Assembly (NCBI GenBank): GCA_964587105.1
Contig: CAZPKG010000012.1
Span: forward strand, 1 to 64,000
Length of the DNA: 64,000 bases
Direction: 5' to 3'
Origin: JABWCQ01 sp964587105
Lineage (GTDB): Bacteria > Electryoneota > RPQS01
Shown: positions 9,265-17,312 of the stretch, in pieces
Numbering within the stretch: position 1 is the stretch's first letter
Layout of the letters: the number at the start of each line of letters is the position of its first letter
The notes under the pieces: model-generated
What the model saw: the letters and a program-made list of their open reading frames with translations, nothing else
Database searches by the model: none
Told to the model about the DNA's origin: nothing
Translations under genes and position numbers: made by a program

Positions 9265-9600
9265 TTAGGCTTTGCGCGCACCGGAGTCAAGCAATATGAC
9301 CCGGCTGAAGCTATTGGTTAGATGTGAAAGCCGGCGAATGACGGGTTCCATGACTTGCGGTTTGGCAAGCTGGTCCCTGCGTCCCTTGCTCAACCTGCGC
9401 GGAGAAAGTAGGTAGGACGTTCTCTCCATATTCTCAAATCGATCAATCTCTCTATTAATCCTGCGCAACTGAACATGGAGGCAAATTAGCCAGCAGCCAA
9501 AGAAGACGATCACAGCGCCTATAATTCGCCACTTCATGGGAGCAAACCCCATGATGCTGATTCCCGTGGCAAGGCAGGTCATTATTGATATTATCTTCAT
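9265..9600 (-). CDS. Small membrane protein, first gene of the ECF/CHAT operon
   Basis: A 111-residue protein with two closely spaced hydrophobic helices (about residues 5-20 and 25-45: IIGAVIVFFGCWLICLHVQL) and a basic cytoplasmic tail rich in Arg and Lys. Family not recognised. A good Shine-Dalgarno (GAGGA) lies seven bases before the ATG, and the next gene, the sigma factor, follows after three bases. It therefore heads the operon and may be part of its signal-sensing machinery or be a target of it. Confidence 0.65.
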   Translation of the reverse strand: MKIISIMTCLATGISIMGFAPMKWRIIGAVIVFFGCWLICLHVQLRRINREIDRFENMERTSYLLSPRRLSKGRRDQLAKPQVMEPVIRRLSHLTNSFSRVILLDSGARKA

Positions 9601-9745
9601 GATTGGTTCCTCGACGGATTTGACTCGTCGTTCGACTAATCTATTGCTCTTGCCTGCGGTTTCTTACATTTCGGCGTAAGGTAAGAAGTCCGATTCTATG
9701 GGAATCCTATGAGCGAACGAAACATCAAACCAAAGGACCCAAAAA

Positions 9746-10231
9746 ATGAAAACCACATTCAACAATCTATTCATGACGCTCCGCTCTTTTGTACTTGCGG
9801 CAGCGTTCGTAGCGGCAGTGTTCGCAATAGGATGCAGCGAATCCGGAAACGGCAACCCGGTTGCCTGTGAAGCACAGCCGGAAACCACAGTTGAGCGCGC
9901 AACAACGATCCAGTACTATGCACTGGACGGAACGGACCAGCTCGCCGGCATCAACAACGACGAATACTGCGAGCAACACCAAATCGGCTACATTCAGTTT
10001 CAGAATTGGCTCCGCTGCGAAGCAGTAGTCGTCGAAGTGGACGGGTATGAATTTGCTCGACTGGAACCGAACAGCGGCGTGTCTGCCTTCCTGCCAACTG
10101 GCAAGCACCTCTTGATGTTCAGGAAAGTGCACAGCTACAAGCCGCTCCGGGAGCTTGCCACGGTTCTGTACGCTTGCGATAATCTGACCTTTTCTACCGG
10201 CACCGACGTGTGTGCCCAAGCAACGAAGTAG
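9746..10231 (+). CDS. Hypothetical lipoprotein
   Basis: A 161-residue protein with a long lipoprotein signal peptide ending in a lipobox (FAIGCSE, Cys at about residue 30). The mature part has five more Cys residues, including AVACEA and LYACDN, that could form disulfides outside the cytoplasm. No known domain was recognised. It is divergent from the ECF operon, with 145 bases between the start codons, so both promoters must lie there. It ends just before a strong terminator and is therefore a single-gene unit. AAAGGA precedes the ATG at a suitable distance. Confidence 0.75.
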   Translation: MKTTFNNLFMTLRSFVLAAAFVAAVFAIGCSESGNGNPVACEAQPETTVERATTIQYYALDGTDQLAGINNDEYCEQHQIGYIQFQNWLRCEAVVVEVDGYEFARLEPNSGVSAFLPTGKHLLMFRKVHSYKPLRELATVLYACDNLTFSTGTDVCAQATK

Positions 10232-10295
10232 ATTGCAATGAAGCCGGACAGGGAGGCATCCAAACTGGCGAGTAAGCTTGAGTTTGGAACAAAAA

Positions 10296-10327
10296 GGCCG
10301 ACGCACCTCATCGCGTCGGCCTTTTTT
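10296..10327 (+). terminator. Rho-independent terminator after the lipoprotein gene
   Basis: A 9-bp perfect stem (GGCCGACGC / GCGTCGGCC) with an eight-base loop, preceded by five A and followed by six T. The A/T symmetry would let it work on both strands. Confidence 0.92.
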
Positions 10328-10415
10328 GCCAAGTTGCGGCATTTCTATCCATATTTTTGTCAAATTTAGGAAAAACAAATTTTTAAACAAAACTGTCTTT
10401 TGTGCGATACAAACG

Positions 10416-10425
10416 TACCTAGGTA
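10416..10425. promoter_or_regulatory. Palindrome directly upstream of the small HTH gene
   Basis: TACCTAGGTA is a perfect 10-bp inverted repeat lying immediately before the start codon of the HTH gene. It is a candidate operator for autoregulation. A palindrome this short can also arise by chance. Confidence 0.3.
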
Positions 10426-10428
10426 GCC

Positions 10429-10635
10429 ATGCGCACCCAAGAAGAGCTACTAACCGCCATCGAAGCTTCTGCCTACTTAGGCATTTCAGCGCGGACGTTG
10501 CGAAAGTCGACGGATGTGGGGATCCTCAATTGTCAACGTGCCAATCTGCGGGGCGATAGGCGGTACTCAAAAAGTTGCCTCGACTCAGCCAAACCACCGA
10601 AGAAGACTGGTCGCCCCCGCAAGAAGACCTACTAA
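10429..10635 (+). CDS. Small excisionase/MerR-like helix-turn-helix protein
   Basis: A 68-residue protein. Residues about 5-50 have the pattern of the HTH_17 excisionase-type winged helix (LTAIEASAYLGISARTLRKST ... RRYSKSCLD), and the tail KKTGRPRKKTY resembles an AT-hook that grips the DNA minor groove. Such proteins act as recombination directionality factors or small transcription regulators. No integrase is in the window, so it may be a remnant of an integrated element or a domesticated regulator. A perfect 10-bp palindrome (TACCTAGGTA, 10416-10425) ends three bases before the ATG and could be its own operator. It is short, so the call rests on the domain pattern. Confidence 0.65.
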   Translation: MRTQEELLTAIEASAYLGISARTLRKSTDVGILNCQRANLRGDRRYSKSCLDSAKPPKKTGRPRKKTY

Positions 10636-10741
10636 TTGGGATTTTATCAAGCAGGTAAGAAACTGGAATTCTGCGCAATATAGTTAGCAGTTCCGGTCAC
10701 CAAGATCCGTTGCGGCACGGCAGACTTTTGGTATGCGGGTC

Positions 10742-10779
10742 CCGCACGTAACCGACACCTCACTCCCGGTTGCGTGCGG
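10742..10779 (+). repeat. Long inverted repeat / RNA hairpin between two small DNA-binding genes
   Basis: The arms CCGCACGTAACCG and CGGTTGCGTGCGG can pair over 13 positions, with one G-U pair and a 12-base loop. There is no T tract after it, so it is not an ordinary intrinsic terminator. It lies about 50 bases before the start of the Fis-like gene and would be in its leader. It may be a regulatory RNA structure, a protein-binding site, or the end of a decayed mobile element. Confidence 0.6.
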
Positions 10780-10824
10780 CCCGGCCGGACTATCAAGGGA
10801 ATTGTCAAGTGCAAAAAGTCTCTT

Positions 10825-10830
10825 GGAGGG
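10825..10830 (+). promoter_or_regulatory. Ribosome binding site that fixes the start of the Fis-like gene
   Basis: GGAGGG lies two bases before the ATGATG pair at 10833-10838. With normal spacing the second ATG (10836) may be preferred; either way, the longer frame beginning further upstream is not the real start. Confidence 0.6.
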
Positions 10831-10832
10831 AA

Positions 10833-11081
10833 ATGATGCCAAGAAAGCCCAAATCTAATCCTGAGGTAGAATGGATTGCCGTCAAGCTGGAACAGTGCCC
10901 GTTAGACTATCACACGGCCACCACTCAGTTTCAAGGTGTGTGGCTACGAACGGCGCTGAAGCTTTACCGAGGCAACCTGACCAAGTCCTCCCGTGAGCTT
11001 GGGGTCAGTCGCCGGACACTGCAGATCCAAGCCACCAAACATGGTATTGATCTTCGAGCAATCCGGCAGAAGGAAAAGTAG
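10833..11081 (+). CDS. Small Fis-type helix-turn-helix protein
   Basis: An 82-residue protein. The C-terminal half (LRTALKLYRGNLTKSSRELGVSRRTLQIQATKHGIDL, described here as residues about 38-75) is a Fis-type HTH like the DNA-binding end of NtrC-family activators, but it has no AAA+ domain and no receiver. The N-terminal 30 residues have no clear fold. Starting at the ATG pair after GGAGGG fits best. It could be a nucleoid-associated or antagonist regulator that competes with full sigma-54 activators for their sites; two such activators are encoded elsewhere in the window. That role is speculative. A perfect terminator follows at once. Confidence 0.65.
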   Translation: MMPRKPKSNPEVEWIAVKLEQCPLDYHTATTQFQGVWLRTALKLYRGNLTKSSRELGVSRRTLQIQATKHGIDLRAIRQKEK

Positions 11082-11103
11082 GTCCTCTAACGCCAGATCA
11101 ATC

Positions 11104-11133
11104 AAAGCCCCCTGACAACACTCAGGGGGCTTT
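11104..11133 (+). terminator. Rho-independent terminator after the Fis-like gene
   Basis: A perfect 12-bp inverted repeat (AAAGCCCCCTGA / TCAGGGGGCTTT) with a six-base loop. The T run is short (three), but the stem is very strong. Confidence 0.85.
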
Positions 11134-11305
11134 ACTTTGATCCCAATCTTTCCTTAAAGACCAGAGAGTCAAGTTTCGCCAAGCAGGTGCCCGCCAAGAA
11201 TACCGACCCGTAGTCCTGTTTGAATGTTACAAATTTCTTATATTACCGTTCCAAACATCGACTAACTCCCTGATTCAATCCCAACACCCTTAGAGCACGA
11301 ATTTC

Positions 11306-12766
11306 ATGGACAGCACCTTTACGTCAAGATTTCAAGAACCGCACATACACTTATCCGAGTCTCTTCACCGAAACGATGAGCATCTGCTCGTCAAGTCCGC
11401 CTCGATTCTTGAACGGGCAATTGCCAAACCGGCAAAATTCTGGACAGAGCACGATTTGGCCCACGCCTTTGTGTCGTTGGATCTGCGACAGATATCGTTG
11501 ATGCACGTTGCAGGCGACGGAAAACTGAAGACTCTGGACTTCGTTCCGCGCGACCATAATCATTTTCTGCAAATCCTTCGCTATGGAGAACGCGCCGACG
11601 GCTCAAGCCTGTTCCCCGGTTCAGGGATCACCGCCGGCGCGTCAGATATCGTCTTGCGGCCACGAATCCAATCGGCATTCGTTGATCCGTTTTCGCAGGA
11701 AGGTACATTAGCGGTTCTTTGCGGCCACTCAGCCCGGAGCGGCGAACCATTACCGCAATCGCCTGATACGATTGCACGAAAAGCTTTCGAGAGGCTTTTC
11801 TCAATTGCGGGTTTCGAATTGCACGCCTTAGGCGAAATAGAGTATTTTATTGGCCACAGGCTGACCGGCAAACACGATGAACGGCTCGAAGACCGTGGCT
11901 ACCACGCGGCTGCTCCGTTTGTGTTTGGACAAGAATTGCGCCGTCGCGCTCTAACCATCCTCTCCGAAATCGGTGTGCCAGTGAAGTACGGCCACAGCGA
12001 GGTTGGATTTGCCGCTGCGACCAACGGGTCCGATCTGACTTGGGAACAGCACGAGATCGAGTTAGCTCTTACACCATTATCGATCGCAGCAGACTGCGTA
12101 GCACTAACCCAATGGGTGTTGCGGAATCTCGCACGGGACTATGAAATTGAAGTCAGCTTTGAACCTGTTGTGCGTAAGGGCCATGCAGGTAGCGGAATGC
12201 ACTTCCATATGGCTCCAGTTGTGGATGAGCAGTACCTACCCGTACACGAGGGTTCCCAGAATGTAAGCGCATCAGCCGAATTACTTATTGCCGGATTGCT
12301 CATGAATGGCTGCTCGTTGATGGCATTCGGGAATCGAACACCGAGTTCATTTGTCAGGTTGTTCCAAGGAAAAGAATCCCCGGCCGCCGTGACCTGGGGA
12401 CAATTCAATCGCAAGGCACTTGTGAGGCTACCCGTGACAATGCCGGACTCAACCGGAGCGTCAGCCTATCCCGAGACAGTCGAGTTTCGCCTCCCCGATG
12501 GTTCGGCGAATCCTCACCTCCTGTTAGCCGGAATCGCTCAGGCCGCCTGCGCTACTCACGGCATGAGCAACCGCAAGGACCTCATGGAGACTTTGCGCAG
12601 TGACGCCCTGAGCGACCAAGCGGCCCAAAAAATTCCTTCAAACAGCAAGGAAATTGCCTCCCTGCTTGCGAATGACCGGGCCATTTACCAAGCCGCCGAC
12701 GTCTTTCCGGCCTCACTCATCGACGCTGAGATTGCCCGGCTCAACGCGCAGTCAGATGCCGAATGA
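11306..12766 (+). CDS. Glutamine synthetase family protein
   Basis: A 486-residue protein of the glutamine synthetase superfamily. The N-terminal beta-grasp domain carries DGSSLFPG (about residue 99), and the catalytic domain has the metal-binding Glu pair in GEIEYF (Glu177, Glu179), the HSEVGFAAATNGSDLTWEQH element in place of the usual EVxPGQxE, GSGMHFHM for the ammonia/ATP site, and NRTPSSFVRL. It lacks the NLYDLP adenylylation loop of proteobacterial GlnA. Divergence in the EVGPGQ-like region and an unusual N-terminus make it a member of a side branch; it may ligate glutamate to ammonia or to an amine such as a polyamine. No ammonium transporter or GlnB lies nearby. A weak leader and no clear Shine-Dalgarno precede the ATG. 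Confidence 0.82.
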   Translation: MDSTFTSRFQEPHIHLSESLHRNDEHLLVKSASILERAIAKPAKFWTEHDLAHAFVSLDLRQISLMHVAGDGKLKTLDFVPRDHNHFLQILRYGERADGSSLFPGSGITAGASDIVLRPRIQSAFVDPFSQEGTLAVLCGHSARSGEPLPQSPDTIARKAFERLFSIAGFELHALGEIEYFIGHRLTGKHDERLEDRGYHAAAPFVFGQELRRRALTILSEIGVPVKYGHSEVGFAAATNGSDLTWEQHEIELALTPLSIAADCVALTQWVLRNLARDYEIEVSFEPVVRKGHAGSGMHFHMAPVVDEQYLPVHEGSQNVSASAELLIAGLLMNGCSLMAFGNRTPSSFVRLFQGKESPAAVTWGQFNRKALVRLPVTMPDSTGASAYPETVEFRLPDGSANPHLLLAGIAQAACATHGMSNRKDLMETLRSDALSDQAAQKIPSNSKEIASLLANDRAIYQAADVFPASLIDAEIARLNAQSDAE

Positions 12767-12917
12767 TAAGTTAATCTAAAATATGATGTTTCATGTCAGT
12801 TTCTAATTCGCTCGCTGAGAGGTTGACTTCCACCCATTTGCGACCTAACTTAAGCATTGCTACAGAGGCCGCAAGCCTCGTGATTTGATCCCGGCCCAAC
12901 TAAAAGTGGTGCTGACC

Positions 12918-15860
12918 ATGCAACGGTTAACTCGAATATCGCGCCTGCTTTTCTTGTCTTGCATAGTTATTGCCGGACTGTATGTGAGTTATGCTGATGA
13001 TCGGGAACCGCACGGCAGTCTTGATGAGCAGTCAACAGCCCTATCCATCCTCCGCACCGAGGATGGATTTTCTTTGCACTGGTTTCCGTCCGACACACTC
13101 CACTATTGGTGTGTGACCTTCAGTACGAATCAGGCGATGACGAATCCAGATACGCTCTCGATCACCAGCGATACCTTCTACGTGCACAATGACTCCGAAG
13201 GACTGTTTGACATCGGTTTCTTCAGGGTTGATCCGATTGACCAACCGCCGCCGCAAGTCTCACCTGAAACGATTCTCTCGTTTGACGCTGTGCCGATCCT
13301 CCTGCCGATTGTCGGTGAAGATGGAGAGCCATTCGGATATACAGTGGATGACAGCTCCTATTATGGCGATTCTGGCATGGCATTGCGGATGTTTGGTAAC
13401 ACTTGGAAACGGCATGTTATTTTGCCGTACCACGTTGACTCGACGGACGTATGGGCCATTGCGGCAAAGCTGATCCGCCGAGGTGAAATTCATGCCTTTG
13501 GAGTTGCCGATTCCGCCAATTATTTGTACTACATTCTGTGGGGCAAAGAAGCGCCGCAGTCTCTAAATTGGATCACGACTTACGAAGGATACTTCGACAG
13601 CCTCGAGTGGGTTGACTTTCAACTTCCAATCGGCGAAGATTGGCAAGGCCGGTTCGGTTATTCTCCGAATATCACTGAGCTTCGATTCGTCAATGACAAC
13701 GACACTGTAGCAACGGACGGAGTCGTGGTTTTTGATGAACTTCGCAATGTAACGAATGCTCATCCGCAAGACCCCGTGGTCAGTTTCACGTGGAATGTAA
13801 TACCCGACTCCAATCCGGACAGCATTCGGATTGCGTTCAGATCGTTCTCTTACGACTTAGACAGCCCCGTATTGTATCACACTTGGGACTTCGGTGATGG
13901 ACAGCGGTCGCTCTCAGAAAATCCGTTTCACACGTTCGCGGCTCACGGGCGCTACCCTGTGACTCTTTCTGTCTCAGGCGACGATGGCCGCGCCGTGTGG
14001 CTGACTCAAACGGTCGTTGATTCTCCGGTCACTGCAAATCGCGAGCTGTGGTTTTCATTTACCGGGGACGTTATTCTCGGTCGCGGCTATGAAAACGACA
14101 ACGGGATCATTGAAAGCTGGGGCGTAGACACGATTTTCTCGCCCACTTATCGCTGGACGCGCGATGCCGACCTCACGAGCGTGAATCTTGAGTGCCCTTT
14201 CACGACGGCGACAGTGCGCCACCCGACCAAGGGGATTGTATTCAAAGCTCGTCCCGAAAGCGTCAGCGGATTGGTGAATGCCGGAGTTGATTTCGCAACC
14301 CTTGCCAACAACCATGTCTATGATTATCTCGAAGCGGGAATGCTGCAAACGATGGCCATTCTCGACAGCGTGGGCATTGTGCAAAACGGCTCAGGTATGA
14401 ATGACGAGCTTGCGCGGCGCGTGAAATTCATGTCAAGTAACGGCATCTCATTTGCGATGCTGAGTTTTTCGGATCGCACGGGCTCGTACAATAATTTCCA
14501 ACCATTCCTTGATGCAGGCCGCTCACGTCCGGGGTTTGCGATGTGGAACCGCGCCGCCATCGACGCCACAGTCGAAGAGGCGGCGAGTTTCGCTGACTTC
14601 GTCGTCATCAACACCCATTCCGGGGATGAATATACTCTGGAACCTCGCCTTGCTTTACTTGAAGACGATAATGAAGAGGGCGACGAGGGAATGGTCTTCG
14701 AGTTGATTCCCGACACGCTGCAGCGGCAATTGCGTCAATACGCGATTGACTTGGGCGCTGAATTGGTAATCGCGCATCATCCGCACATCATACAGGGATT
14801 TGAAGTCTATCACGGGAAACTGATTGCGCATAGTCTGGGAAATTTTGTGTTTGACTTGACCTATGCTGAGACGATGCCAACCGTGATTCTCCGCACCCAT
14901 TTTGACGGCGATAGCGGCGTGGATGCAGCGGTTGTGCATCCTGTTTATATCAATCATTGGATTCCGCAGCCCGCACGCGGCGAACTCGCGCGCAATTTGC
15001 TCGACTACGAATCCGAGATGTCGCGCCGCTTAGATACTTGGTTGGTTCGACCGCCGGACGCAGACAGCGCGTATATCGTCTTTGACACGACGAGTGTAAC
15101 ACGAGTGGGTGTTGATGAAACCGATACGCTTGCGCTCCGTCAGGAAGGTGCGTGGTGGACAACCGCGCCGCATAAACTTCTGCAGAACGGGTATATTGTC
15201 AATGCCGAGCTATTGAACGGCGCGAATTGGCAGGTCCGCTTTGGACGCGAGAAGCTCAATTTCGGCAACATGGAGAATGAAGGCGCAAACGATTGGCTAC
15301 TGAACAGCGCAGACGAGGGATACGTGTCGGATGTTGCGCATGGTGGATCGCGAAGTATTCGCTTACGTCGCGTCTCGCCAAACCCGCAGAATGTCGTCGC
15401 GAATAACGAGTATCGTTTGCCGATTGTTCAAAACCAAACTTACTCTATTTGCGGCTGGATTCGTACGGAAAACGCTTTGAACGCAGCATACCAAGCACAA
15501 TACTTCGGCGGCAGATCGGGCGGCACCGCACTGGGGGCTTCCGACATCGACGCACCTTTGTCAGGAACTTCTGATTGGATTATGCGCGATTCGCAACTCA
15601 ATATTCCAACCGGTGCGTATTTTATCACTATTCGCCAAGTGCTCAACACCCCGGCGACCGGAACGGGATACGCATGGTTTGATGACGTGTCGTTGATTCA
15701 ATGGGAAGGCTGGAGTATAGCACCATCAGCCGCTCCATTCCCAAATGACTACCATTATGTCCAACTGCGAAACGCGTCGAATCTTGGAACCGCGATTTTG
15801 GAATATCGCCGTGAGTGGGTCGAGGCCGATGAACTGATTTCGTTTGTCGGCGCGCAATAA
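12918..15860 (+). CDS. Secreted CapA-family metallophosphatase-like protein with PKD domain
   Basis: A 980-residue exported protein. ATG 12918 gives a signal peptide (MQRLTRISRLLFLSCIVIAG); an in-frame extension upstream is less likely. The order is a beta-rich N-terminal region with concanavalin-like segments (about 40-290), a PKD domain (about 295-370, with HTWDFGDGQ), a CapA/PgsA domain (about 380-690) and a C-terminal jelly-roll region (about 790-930). The CapA part has the calcineurin-like metal motifs FTGDVILGRG, NLECPF, LANNHVYDY, INTHSGDEY, AHHPHIIQG and SLGNFVFDL. CapA proteins act in poly-gamma-glutamate capsule formation or related surface polymers. The added carbohydrate-binding-like domains point to work at the cell surface. 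The glutamine-synthetase-like gene is 151 bases upstream, a possible glutamate link. No CapB or CapC lies nearby. Confidence 0.88.
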   Translation: MQRLTRISRLLFLSCIVIAGLYVSYADDREPHGSLDEQSTALSILRTEDGFSLHWFPSDTLHYWCVTFSTNQAMTNPDTLSITSDTFYVHNDSEGLFDIGFFRVDPIDQPPPQVSPETILSFDAVPILLPIVGEDGEPFGYTVDDSSYYGDSGMALRMFGNTWKRHVILPYHVDSTDVWAIAAKLIRRGEIHAFGVADSANYLYYILWGKEAPQSLNWITTYEGYFDSLEWVDFQLPIGEDWQGRFGYSPNITELRFVNDNDTVATDGVVVFDELRNVTNAHPQDPVVSFTWNVIPDSNPDSIRIAFRSFSYDLDSPVLYHTWDFGDGQRSLSENPFHTFAAHGRYPVTLSVSGDDGRAVWLTQTVVDSPVTANRELWFSFTGDVILGRGYENDNGIIESWGVDTIFSPTYRWTRDADLTSVNLECPFTTATVRHPTKGIVFKARPESVSGLVNAGVDFATLANNHVYDYLEAGMLQTMAILDSVGIVQNGSGMNDELARRVKFMSSNGISFAMLSFSDRTGSYNNFQPFLDAGRSRPGFAMWNRAAIDATVEEAASFADFVVINTHSGDEYTLEPRLALLEDDNEEGDEGMVFELIPDTLQRQLRQYAIDLGAELVIAHHPHIIQGFEVYHGKLIAHSLGNFVFDLTYAETMPTVILRTHFDGDSGVDAAVVHPVYINHWIPQPARGELARNLLDYESEMSRRLDTWLVRPPDADSAYIVFDTTSVTRVGVDETDTLALRQEGAWWTTAPHKLLQNGYIVNAELLNGANWQVRFGREKLNFGNMENEGANDWLLNSADEGYVSDVAHGGSRSIRLRRVSPNPQNVVANNEYRLPIVQNQTYSICGWIRTENALNAAYQAQYFGGRSGGTALGASDIDAPLSGTSDWIMRDSQLNIPTGAYFITIRQVLNTPATGTGYAWFDDVSLIQWEGWSIAPSAAPFPNDYHYVQLRNASNLGTAILEYRREWVEADELISFVGAQ

Positions 15861-15881
15861 TTGTGATCGAAAAAACACCTT

Positions 15882-15912
15882 AAAAGCCCTCGGCGAATCG
15901 TCGAGGGCTTTT
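15882..15912 (+). terminator. Rho-independent terminator after the CapA gene
   Basis: An 11-bp perfect stem (AAAAGCCCTCG / CGAGGGCTTTT) with a nine-base loop, 21 bases after the stop codon. Confidence 0.9.
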
Positions 15913-15917
15913 CGCGT

Positions 15918-15947
15918 TTGACCATGCCTCTTGAATCATGATATAAT
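15918..15947 (+). promoter_or_regulatory. Candidate sigma-70-type promoter for the isocitrate/CoA-transferase operon
   Basis: TTGACC (15918-15923) and TATAAT (15942-15947) are separated by 18 bases, close to the housekeeping consensus. Transcription would begin near 15954 and leave a leader of about 200 bases before GTG 16157. The leader contains two small hairpins, GCGAA/TTCGC (16040-16053) and GACGG/CCGTC (16077-16095). A second possible element, TACATTTG at 16128-16135, resembles the Bacteroidetes -7 box TAnnTTTG but has no clear -33 partner. Confidence 0.5.
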
Positions 15948-16143
15948 CTTAGCAAATTTGTCCTATTCTAAGTAACTAAGATTTCACGTTTGGCCATTAT
16001 GTAAGTTCATCACATTACGCCTCGCCCCACTTTTTTATGGCGAAAAGTTTCGCAATATTTATTATTGCTGGTAGAGGACGGTGTAATTCGCCGTCTTAGA
16101 AACCAAAAAATAACCTCAAATAGACTTTACATTTGCCCACTTT

Positions 16144-16149
16144 GGAGGA
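16144..16149 (+). promoter_or_regulatory. Ribosome binding site that selects GTG 16157
   Basis: GGAGGA with seven bases to GTG 16157. The upstream in-frame TTG at 16133 has no such site, so the protein begins MKKKYQIGW. Confidence 0.8.
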
Positions 16150-16156
16150 CTTTCTC

Positions 16157-17296
16157 GTGAAGAAAAAATATCAGATCGGCTGGCTGCCCGGTGACGGCGT
16201 TGGCATCGAAGTATTGGAAGCAACGCGTCTCGTGCTCGACAAGCTCGACTTTGATGCGGAATATATTGATGGTGATATCGGTTGGGAATTTTGGTGCCGC
16301 GAAGGCGATGCTTTGCCGCAGCGTACGCTTGATTTGCTTGGCCGCGTAGATGCAGCGATGTTTGGTGCGATCACTTCAAAGCCCGTAAAGCTTGCCGAAA
16401 AGGAACTTGCGTCGCATTTGCAAGGCAAGGGAATGATCTACCGCTCGCCAATCGTGCGTATGCGTCAACAATTTGACCTCTATGTTTGTCATCGTCCATG
16501 TAAATCGTACCCCGGAAATCCATTGAATTTCAAGGAGAATATTGACCTCGTCGTGTTCCGTGAAAATACGGAAGATTTATATGCGGGTGTAGAATATTTC
16601 CCTGTACCAGATGAGTTGAAAGCTACTTTGTCCCGGACTTCAAAGCCGTTCAAAGCGTTTGAACACCTCAGCGGCAACGACTTCGCTGTTTCATGCAAGA
16701 TCAATACGCGCAAAGGTTCTGAACGAATCGTCCGGGCCGCATTTGAGTTTGCTCGCAAGCACGGTCGAAAGAAAGTTACCGTTGTTCACAAAGCCAACGT
16801 GGTTCGCGCGGCAGACGGCCTCTTCCTCGATTGCGCACGCGAAGTTGGCAAGGATTTCCCGGATATTATTTTCGATGAAGCGAACGTGGACGCCATCATG
16901 ATGTGGCTCCTCAAGAATCCGTTCAACTATGACGTGCTCGTGGCGCCGAATCTGTACGGCGACATTGTCAGCGACCTGTGCGCGCAGCTGGTGGGTGGTC
17001 TGGGCTTCGGTTGCTCCGGCAACATCGGCGATAAACTCGGAGTGTTTGAACCAACGCACGGCTCGGCGCCGAAATATGCCGGCATGTACAAGGTGAATCC
17101 CATCGCCACGATTCTTTCGGCTATGCAGATGCTCGAATGGCTCGGAGAATTGAATCTAGCTAAACAAGTTGAAGCGGCTACCGCGGCAGTGATCAAAGAA
17201 GGCAAGGTCCGCACGTACGACATGGGCGGCGCGAGCACCACGCTCGAAATGGGTCAAGCCATAGCTGACAAAATTCCTGCACTGGTTACGGCCTAA
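16157..17296 (+). CDS. Isocitrate dehydrogenase-like beta-decarboxylating dehydrogenase
   Basis: A 379-residue member of the isocitrate/3-isopropylmalate dehydrogenase family. The coenzyme site starts at LPGDGVGIEV. The substrate segment is YRSPIVRMRQQFDLYVCHRPCK, quoted here only by its ends (residues 95-116), with Ser97, Arg101 and Arg113. Catalytic residues are Tyr147 and Lys212 (VVHKANV), and metal ligands Asp245, Asp269 and Asp273 lie in NLYGDIVSD. The loop HGSAPKYAG followed by KVNP is the isocitrate dehydrogenase form; isopropylmalate dehydrogenases have APDIAG there. In E. coli Icd, Lys-Tyr at this place goes with NADP, so Lys306-Tyr307 suggest NADP. It is first of five co-directed genes (16-base gap to the next). 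It should interconvert isocitrate and 2-oxoglutarate plus CO2; homoisocitrate is the main alternative. Confidence 0.88.
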   Translation: MKKKYQIGWLPGDGVGIEVLEATRLVLDKLDFDAEYIDGDIGWEFWCREGDALPQRTLDLLGRVDAAMFGAITSKPVKLAEKELASHLQGKGMIYRSPIVRMRQQFDLYVCHRPCKSYPGNPLNFKENIDLVVFRENTEDLYAGVEYFPVPDELKATLSRTSKPFKAFEHLSGNDFAVSCKINTRKGSERIVRAAFEFARKHGRKKVTVVHKANVVRAADGLFLDCAREVGKDFPDIIFDEANVDAIMMWLLKNPFNYDVLVAPNLYGDIVSDLCAQLVGGLGFGCSGNIGDKLGVFEPTHGSAPKYAGMYKVNPIATILSAMQMLEWLGELNLAKQVEAATAAVIKEGKVRTYDMGGASTTLEMGQAIADKIPALVTA

Positions 17297-17312
17297 GCTC
17301 TTCCGTCTGAAC

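Noticed and set aside
10742..10779. Intrinsic terminator after the small HTH gene
   Set aside because: The stem is strong but is followed by GC-rich sequence with no T run.
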